Under the pieces are notes generated by a model that was not told the origin of the DNA, ran no database searches, and saw only the letters and a program-made list of their open reading frames with translations. Source: a virus. From it: a stretch of 27,664 nt of DNA. The DNA is taken from positions 1-27,664 of the IMG/VR virus record IMGVR_UViG_3300031726_000037. The stretch is one strand, 5' to 3'. Within the stretch, counting starts at the first letter, position 1. Every line of letters begins with the position of its first letter. The translations under genes were made by a program, and so were the position numbers. Shown here one piece after another: positions 22,722 through 27,664 of the stretch.

Positions 22722-23230
22722 TGGCTAAAACATACTCTTTAGGTGATACAGGGATTAAGGGGTTTGACGATGTAATGCGAAACCTTAATGAAGAAATACA
22801 GAAGATTGAAGGGCGAACTATACAGGGCATTATTAAAGCTGCGATAGACATTCGTAGGGATATGGCTTCTACACCCCCTTTAATTCCTATAAAAACAGGA
22901 AACTTGCGAGCATCTTGGTTTATTGTAACGGCAAAAGGAGTAGAAAGCAAACCTCCTGTATTTGATAATTCAGAAAAAGGGGCTGCTAAAGTGCAAGAAG
23001 CGTATAATGCTTCAATTTCTGAGGCGCAAAGCACTGTGGCAGCATCAAGTAAAGAAAATCCTTTTCTTGTTATGGGATTTGGAGCTAATTATACGATGCC
23101 TGTGCATGAAATGATAGGTGATATTGAATGGTCAGCTAAAAATACAGGCCCTAAATTTTTTGAAAGTGCTTTAAAAAGAAGAAAAGATGCTGTTTTGAAA
23201 ATTATACGAGATAATGCTCAAATAAAATGA
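22721..23230 (+). CDS. HK97 gp10-like neck / tail completion protein
   Basis: A 169-residue protein of the HK97 gp10 group, which joins tail and head. The family pattern is present: a helical N-terminus, then PIKTGNLRASWFIVTAK (near residues 55-70) and PFLVMGFGANYTMPVHE (near 112-128), the latter a classic gp10 signature. A 40-residue Ala/Ser-rich insertion lies between them. The C-terminal helix FFESALKRRKDAVLKIIRD also fits. It is six bases before the tail terminator gene. Confidence 0.87.
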   Translation: MAKTYSLGDTGIKGFDDVMRNLNEEIQKIEGRTIQGIIKAAIDIRRDMASTPPLIPIKTGNLRASWFIVTAKGVESKPPVFDNSEKGAAKVQEAYNASISEAQSTVAASSKENPFLVMGFGANYTMPVHEMIGDIEWSAKNTGPKFFESALKRRKDAVLKIIRDNAQIK

Positions 23231-23236
23231 TAAACA

Positions 23237-23650
23237 ATGAACCCAACATCATTTGATATAAAAGATATTTTAGAGTCGGAAAGTTCTTTAGGGCTGATCT
23301 ATGCTACAAATCTTTTTATAGGAAAAGAGCCAGCCACACCAAAGAACACAGTAACGATATTTGACACTCCGGGATTCCCGGATGAACTGTTGCTCACAGG
23401 AAGTGAAAAGGGAGGGAGTTATCAGTACCCAGCGGTTCAAATCAGGGTTCGCAGTACAAAATACATTGACGGATACAATCTTATAGAAAACATAAAGAGT
23501 GTGCTACATGGCCGGGCAAACGAGACATGGGGTGGTTCTTTATATTCAGTAATCAAATGTTCCAGTGGTCCCGCATTGTTGGATTGGGATGATAATTCAA
23601 ATGCAAGATTCATTTGTAACTTTGACCTGCAAAGAAGAAGTGGATATTAA
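23237..23650 (+). CDS. Tail terminator-like protein
   Basis: A 137-residue protein with the build of tail terminators (minor capsid / DUF3168-like): an N-terminal helical stretch, VTIFDTPGFPDELL in the middle, YPAVQIRVRSTKYIDGYNLI (the most telling part), ENIKSVLHGRANE and a final strand RFICNFDLQRRSGY. It lies between the gp10-like protein and the tail tube, which is the standard place. It would stop tail tube growth and form the joint with the head. Family name uncertain, role likely. Confidence 0.78.
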   Translation: MNPTSFDIKDILESESSLGLIYATNLFIGKEPATPKNTVTIFDTPGFPDELLLTGSEKGGSYQYPAVQIRVRSTKYIDGYNLIENIKSVLHGRANETWGGSLYSVIKCSSGPALLDWDDNSNARFICNFDLQRRSGY

Positions 23651-23676
23651 TTTAAAATTAAAAAGGAGGTAAAATT

Positions 23677-24114
23677 ATGAGTAATGCTAAAGCAGGTGTT
23701 GGCACTTTATTTCGCAGGTGGAACACCGTCACCCATAAATGGGTAAACATCGCTGAAATAAACTCTATTACCGGCCCAAGTATGTCAAGGGACACGATAG
23801 ACGTGACCAGCCTTGACTCAACAGGAGGGTACAGGGAGTTTATAACCGGATTTCGTAAAGCGGGAACAGTTGCTCTCAAAATGAATTTCACTCGTCCAAC
23901 GTATGAGCTAATGAAAGACGATTTTGAGAATGATGCGTTACAAAATTACGAAATTGTGTTGCCGGACATTGAAAACACAACGATTGAATTTGAAGGTCTT
24001 GTTACAGAATTACCTTTAACCGTACCAGCGGATGATAAAATGACTGCTGATGTGACTATTCAGGTATCTGGGCAAGTGACTATCAATTCAGGAGCAAGTT
24101 CAGGTTTAACCTAA
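23677..24114 (+). CDS. Major tail tube protein
   Basis: A 145-residue tail tube subunit. It begins AGVGTLFRRWNTVTHKW, and INSITGPSMSRDTIDVTSLD (near 28-47) is the hallmark of the siphovirus tube family; GGYREFITGFRKAGTVAL and a C-terminal VTIQVSGQVTIN strand complete the fold. AGGAGG seven bases before ATG marks strong expression, as expected for an abundant protein. It is followed by a hairpin with a T run and then the chaperone genes. No sheath gene lies between terminator and tube, which fits a non-contractile tail. Confidence 0.93.
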   Translation: MSNAKAGVGTLFRRWNTVTHKWVNIAEINSITGPSMSRDTIDVTSLDSTGGYREFITGFRKAGTVALKMNFTRPTYELMKDDFENDALQNYEIVLPDIENTTIEFEGLVTELPLTVPADDKMTADVTIQVSGQVTINSGASSGLT

Positions 24115-24128
24115 ATTGCTTTAAATTT

Positions 24129-24153
24129 AATACTAATCAAGTATTTGTTTTTT
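24129..24153 (+). terminator. Hairpin with T run after the tail tube gene
   Basis: AATACT (24129-24134) pairs with AGTATT (24140-24145) around the loop AATCA, followed by TG and six T (24148-24153). The stem is AT-only except one pair, so it is a weak terminator, perhaps leaving abundant tube mRNA upstream and less downstream. Its core TACTAATCAAGTA is identical to that after the capsid gene. Confidence 0.45.
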
Positions 24154-24154
24154 A

Positions 24155-24182
24155 ATTTTAATCATTAAAATATTTTAATCAT
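24155..24182 (+). repeat. Inverted repeat and direct repeat at the chaperone start
   Basis: ATTTTAA (24155-24161) pairs with TTAAAAT (24165-24171) around TCA. The 11-base word ATTTTAATCAT is repeated directly at 24155-24165 and 24172-24182, the second copy running into the ATG at 24181. It may hide or expose the start of the chaperone gene, but all-AT repeats are common in this DNA. Confidence 0.4.
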
Positions 24183-24612
24183 GGGAATGTTAGACAAGTC
24201 GATGCTGTTAACGAAACAAGCATTAAAAGTTGAAAAAGTTGAATTTGAAAATGGTGATTTTGTTTATGTTCGGGAAATGACCGGAAAAGATCGGGACAAT
24301 TTCGAAAATTCTATTTTAAAAGCCCGCCGTGATGCCAAAGGCGACATAAAAGGGTACGATCAGGTAATGGATAATTTCCGTTCTAAACTGGCCGTTGTTA
24401 CTTTGTGTGACGAAGAAGGTAGTCTATTGTTTGAACCAACCGATGCTGATAAATTAAGTTCCAACATAAGTATCACTTATTTGGAAAAGATTGTTGAAAA
24501 AGCATCATCATTGAATGCTATAACCCCAAAAGATAAAGAAGAGTTGATAAAAAACTCAGAAGCCGACCCGGACGGCAATTCCAGTTTAGACTCTGCCGGG
24601 AACTTGGAATAA
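24181..24612 (+). CDS. Tail assembly chaperone, short form (gpG-like)
   Basis: The 143-residue short product of the tail assembly chaperone pair, which coats the tape measure during tail assembly and is absent from the virion. It resembles gpG-type proteins: FENGDFVYVREMTGKDRDNF near 20-40, DNFRSKLAVVTLCDEEGSLLF near 62-84, and a helical C-terminus. Position between tube and tape measure is diagnostic. A slippery heptamer at 24549 (codons 123-125) allows a fraction of ribosomes to shift into the downstream frame and make a longer fusion. Non-shifted ribosomes stop at TAA 24610-24612. Confidence 0.88.
   Translation: MGMLDKSMLLTKQALKVEKVEFENGDFVYVREMTGKDRDNFENSILKARRDAKGDIKGYDQVMDNFRSKLAVVTLCDEEGSLLFEPTDADKLSSNISITYLEKIVEKASSLNAITPKDKEELIKNSEADPDGNSSLDSAGNLE
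24549..24555 (+). promoter_or_regulatory. Programmed -1 ribosomal frameshift site A AAA AAC
   Basis: The heptamer A AAA AAC is in exact phase with the short chaperone frame (codons AAA 24550, AAC 24553), matching the X XXY YYZ rule for -1 slippage. The -1 frame is closed by TAA at 24534 and open from 24537 on; the zero frame stops at 24610. So the shift must happen in 24537-24609, and this is the only in-phase heptamer there. A possible stimulatory hairpin CGGCA (24573-24577) / TGCCG (24594-24598) lies downstream, and CCCGG/CCGGG is an alternative pairing. Confidence 0.85.
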
Positions 24613-24965
24613 TCCACCCAGATTACCTATTGGATCAATTAACGTCCTTTCAAATAAGTGAGTGGGAAGTGTACGATAGAATTGATCCAATAGGCACATG
24701 GCGGGAAGATTCTCGGTTTGCAAAATTAGAAGCTTTGATTCAAAATTTAGTAAGTTCAATATATTGCTCAAAGGGGGAAACTCCGAAATTAGTAACACCC
24801 GAAGATTTAATGCCTGATTGGACAGGGGAAAAGAAACAACAGGAAGAGAAAACACAATCAGTAGAAGAAATGAAAGCTATATTTATGAGTATAGCACGAG
24901 AGCAAAACAAGAAAGTGGAACGCTTGAATATGAAAACACCTCCTCCTAAAAAGAAGGGTAACTAA
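24555..24965 (+). CDS. Tail assembly chaperone extension (T part, made by -1 frameshift)
   Basis: The downstream half of the tail chaperone, equivalent to the T part of lambda gpGT, which binds the tape measure or tail tube. It has no good start codon: the first candidate is TTG at 24630, but convincing sequence (RELGIIHPDYLLDQL) begins before it, showing the frame is entered from upstream. After the slip at 24549-24555, reading goes LRSRPGRQ, then the conserved-looking GIIHPDYLLDQLTSFQISEW and a Lys/Pro-rich end KTPPPKKKGN. Full fusion: 24181 to 24965, about 260 residues. It ends 11 bases before the tape measure start. Confidence 0.83.
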   Translation, partial: LRSRPGRQFQFRLCRELGIIHPDYLLDQLTSFQISEWEVYDRIDPIGTWREDSRFAKLEALIQNLVSSIYCSKGETPKLVTPEDLMPDWTGEKKQQEEKTQSVEEMKAIFMSIAREQNKKVERLNMKTPPPKKKGN

Positions 24966-24976
24966 TTAATACTCAA

Positions 24977-27664
24977 ATGAATATAGGAAGTTTAACTGCA
25001 ACATTGGGGGTTGACACTAAATCACTGTTAATCGCTCAACAGCACATGATTGATTTTCAAAAAACAACGAATGCTTCTTTATCCGCTATTCAAGCAAAAT
25101 TAAATGAAATTGGGGATGCTTCGACTAAAGCAGCTGAAAAAGTACAAGAAATAGCAAAACCCGTAACACCTCCTATATCCGGTATCCAAGCGTTTAATAA
25201 TTCCCTAAAGGCAGTATCTACAACATTAGATAAAACCGGACGTAACATTTATTATTTTGGTACGGCTGCTACAAAGTTCTTAACCGTCCCATTAGCAGGA
25301 GCAAGTATAGCTATCACAAAAACAGCAAAAGATTATGAGTATTCCATGCAGAAAATTGTTGGTTTAGTCGGGGTATCCCAAACCCAAGTAAACGCATGGA
25401 ATAAAGAATTGCTGCAAATGGGACCTGCTCTTGGTAAGGGACCTAAAGAACTGGCTGATGCTTTATACTTTGTTACTTCTTCCGGGTTTAAGGGAGCAGA
25501 GGCATTAGATATTGTTCAAAAATCTGCAAAAGCCTCCGCTGCTGGACTAGGTGAAACCAAATCAGTGGCAGATTTAGTTACTTCTGCTATGAGTGCGTAC
25601 AGCTCTTCTGGTTTAACAGCATCCCATACATTAGACATATTGACCGCTGCTGTACGTGAAGGCAAAGGTGAGGCTGCTGACTATGCAAATCACTTAGGGG
25701 ATATTATACCTGTTGCTTCTCAAATGGGAATTTCTTTTGACCAAGTGGCCGGAGCTATTTCGGCAGTAACTTTGACCGGACAAAATGTAAGTAAAGCTGT
25801 TACTGGGATTCGTCAAGCTTTATTTGAAATAGAAAAACCAAGTGCGGAGTCTATAAAAAATGCGAAAGCAATGGGGATTTCATTTGGGGAATTGCAAAAT
25901 GTTATCACTAATAAAGGATTACTCGCCGGACTTAAAATGATGTCTGATTTAACCAAAAAGCATGGGGATGACTTATCAAGCGTATTCCCAAACATTCGAG
26001 CATACAATTCTATATTATCATTATTAGGAGATAGGTATACTGAGAATGTATCTTTGATTCAACGTGTGATAGGTTCCACTGGTAGTTTAGAAAATGCGTA
26101 TAAAGCCATAGGCGATACAATAGAACAAAAGTACAATCAAGCAGTAAGTTCCGTACAAGCTTCTTTAATTAAAATGGGACTTGCTTTAAAAGATAGCATC
26201 ATTCCAATAATGGGGTCATTTGCAAAAATGATTGAAAATATTGTAAATTGGTACACAAGTTTAAGCACAGGAACCCAGCAATTCATTTTAAAACTTGGGA
26301 TATTTCTGGCAGCAATAGGTCCTGTTACAATTGCTGTGGGTTTATTTATGCGTGCATTAGGTGGGATTATTTCCACAACTGCAACTGTAATTCGAACACT
26401 GACGGCATTAAATGCTATAATGATTGCGAATCCTATGATGGCAATGGTGGCTACTATTGGGCTTTTAGTAGGGGCATTTTATATGTTAACTCGAAATACA
26501 GGGGAAGCTCAAAAAGAATTATCAAAGTATAATGATGAAGTAGAAAGAGGAAAAGCTCTGGCTGCTTCACAACAAAGCATTACAGACCAAATGGCTGTGA
26601 TTAATAATTTGAATAAAACACAGATTGCGGCATTAAAAGAAAGAATACAAGAGGAACTACGGCTGGAAGATCAAAGAGGTGCTGATATATTGGCAAAAGA
26701 GAAAAAGGCACAAGACGATTATATAAAATCATTGTCTGATACAGTTATCAGAGAAAAAGCAGCTCTTGGTACGGCTATGAAAGATAAAGAACTTTTATTT
26801 GCACAAGGCCAAACGTATGAAAAAAACATAAAGCAACTGAATGATTATCTAAAAACAGTTGATAGTAAACTAAAGACAATGGGGACGGGTTCTGTAAATG
26901 TGACCAAAAGTCCATTAGAAAACTATCATCATTTAGTTCTTGAAGAATATAAAACATTTTTATATAGCCTTAAAAAATCAGGTGAAGATTTTGTAACTGA
27001 AACAACAACAATCAAAGATAAATTAGGAAAAACGCAGTATGTTATGACTGCAAAAATGAATATTCCTGAAATAGATACAGGCCCGGTTGAAAGTTATCGA
27101 AGACTTTTATTGACAACCTCTGATGCTGGTGATACTCTGCAAAAAAAGTTAGCAGATGTTGCTATGCAAAATTCTATTTTTGGTGATGTATTAGACGTTG
27201 ATGCTGTAAAGGCAAAAACAATGTCTGACCAAATGCGGATATTGTCCTACGCTATGCAAACTCTTATAGATAATGGGATTCGCCCCGGAGATAGTTCTGC
27301 TTCTGTATTTGGAATGACATTAGATCAATTGATTGCAAAATTTCGTGAGTTACAAGAGGCTTCGAGAACATCACTGCAAGCTATCGCAAATAATATGTCG
27401 CAAGTAGGGGGAGCAGCTAATAATTTTTTAGGAAATATCAGCTCTCTTTTACAAGCAAATAAGCAAAATGAACTTACTGCCTTACAGGAAGTACAAGACG
27501 CAAGACGACAAGCTCAGGACGAAATGGATGCGAGAGCGGAAGCATCCGACGCTATGGCAAATGCGAAAAATGAAAAAGAAAGATCAGACATCCAAGCGAC
27601 TTTGGCTAAAAAGTTGGCTTCTATGCAAAAAGAAAATGAAGCACAAAAAGCCATAGCTTCAGAA
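24977..27664 (+). CDS. Tape measure protein (TP901 family), 3' end beyond window
   Basis: The tail tape measure protein, which sets tail length and helps deliver DNA. The open frame runs 896 codons to the last base with no stop, so it is partial. It starts MNIGSLTATLGVDTKSLLIA. The TP901-type core is at about residues 115-320: YSMQKIVGLVGVSQTQVNAW, then ELADALYFVTSSGFKGAEAL, LVTSAMSAYSSSGLTASHTL and GIRQALFEIEKPS. Two hydrophobic segments follow near 435-460 (LGIFLAAIGPVTIAVGLFM) and 480-500 (MIANPMMAMVATIGLLVGAF), as is usual. The last 60 residues are a charged coiled coil (DARRQAQDEMDARAEASDA). The minus-strand frames inside it are shadows. Confidence 0.95.
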   Translation, partial: MNIGSLTATLGVDTKSLLIAQQHMIDFQKTTNASLSAIQAKLNEIGDASTKAAEKVQEIAKPVTPPISGIQAFNNSLKAVSTTLDKTGRNIYYFGTAATKFLTVPLAGASIAITKTAKDYEYSMQKIVGLVGVSQTQVNAWNKELLQMGPALGKGPKELADALYFVTSSGFKGAEALDIVQKSAKASAAGLGETKSVADLVTSAMSAYSSSGLTASHTLDILTAAVREGKGEAADYANHLGDIIPVASQMGISFDQVAGAISAVTLTGQNVSKAVTGIRQALFEIEKPSAESIKNAKAMGISFGELQNVITNKGLLAGLKMMSDLTKKHGDDLSSVFPNIRAYNSILSLLGDRYTENVSLIQRVIGSTGSLENAYKAIGDTIEQKYNQAVSSVQASLIKMGLALKDSIIPIMGSFAKMIENIVNWYTSLSTGTQQFILKLGIFLAAIGPVTIAVGLFMRALGGIISTTATVIRTLTALNAIMIANPMMAMVATIGLLVGAFYMLTRNTGEAQKELSKYNDEVERGKALAASQQSITDQMAVINNLNKTQIAALKERIQEELRLEDQRGADILAKEKKAQDDYIKSLSDTVIREKAALGTAMKDKELLFAQGQTYEKNIKQLNDYLKTVDSKLKTMGTGSVNVTKSPLENYHHLVLEEYKTFLYSLKKSGEDFVTETTTIKDKLGKTQYVMTAKMNIPEIDTGPVESYRRLLLTTSDAGDTLQKKLADVAMQNSIFGDVLDVDAVKAKTMSDQMRILSYAMQTLIDNGIRPGDSSASVFGMTLDQLIAKFRELQEASRTSLQAIANNMSQVGGAANNFLGNISSLLQANKQNELTALQEVQDARRQAQDEMDARAEASDAMANAKNEKERSDIQATLAKKLASMQKENEAQKAIASE

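Noticed and set aside
26248-26532. Cys/Tyr/Asn-rich + strand frame inside the tape measure gene
   Set aside because: It overlaps the hydrophobic segments of an open 896-codon tape measure frame and has no start signal; odd composition is due to reading out of frame.
1-27664. CRISPR array, tRNA gene, insertion sequence or integrase
   Set aside because: No regularly spaced identical repeats, no cloverleaf-like segment, no transposase or recombinase motifs were found on either strand by eye.

Overview
This window is a stretch of tailed-phage (or prophage) late genes. Every supported gene is on the + strand and most are closely packed. The DNA is AT-rich. Most genes have A-rich leaders with no Shine-Dalgarno sequence, and two possible -7 boxes of the TAnnTTTG type are visible; both are habits of Bacteroidetes and their phages. 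The host phylum is an inference from this style. A lambda/HK97-like connector set, then tail tube, split tail assembly chaperone and TP901-type tape measure, with no sheath gene between, suggests a siphovirus. No integrase, repressor, replication or certain lysis gene is present, so lifestyle cannot be judged.

Layout. 1-447 is a non-coding leader with four GTGATA repeats and a good intrinsic terminator (121-173). 468-4505 is packaging and portal: small and large terminase, a cold-shock protein and the portal. 4512-9290 holds a MuF-like protein, a 104-residue unknown, a large beta-helix protein, a decaying small gene, a small acidic protein and two membrane proteins (holin-like candidates). 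9304-12596 is the capsid module: ChaB-like/DUF2213 protease with scaffold-like tail, a probable decoration protein and the major capsid protein. 12642-13151 is an unknown virion-region gene. 13151-21934 is a cassette of ten glycan genes. 21940-23650 encodes four head-tail connectors. 23677-27664 is tail tube, frameshifted chaperone and a tape measure that runs off the window.

The most striking part is the glycan cassette. It holds a MptE/Maf-like protein (DUF115), an alpha-1,2-fucosyltransferase-family enzyme (GT11), two GT-A-like transferases of unknown specificity, two exostosin-like transferases, a PLP-dependent sugar enzyme, a GDP-fucose-synthase-like reductase, a DxD glycosyltransferase, a GT2 glycosyltransferase and a sulfotransferase. 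The PLP enzyme has His where aminotransferases have the catalytic Lys, the hallmark of sugar 3-dehydratases such as ColD. Next to a GDP-fucose-synthase-like gene, this suggests a two-step route to GDP-L-colitose (3,6-dideoxy-L-galactose) rather than GDP-L-fucose. The GT11 enzyme would be the obvious transferase for either sugar. Because the cassette is translationally coupled and lies between capsid and connector genes, it was probably made with the virion; decoration of the particle is the simplest inference, and remodelling of host surface glycans is the main alternative.

Two gene-expression devices can be read directly. A canonical A AAA AAC slippery heptamer lies in the only stretch where a -1 shift could join the two halves of the tail assembly chaperone. 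Strong Shine-Dalgarno sites sit before the protease/scaffold, decoration, capsid and tail-tube genes, and also inside the protease gene in frame, predicting separately made scaffold products.
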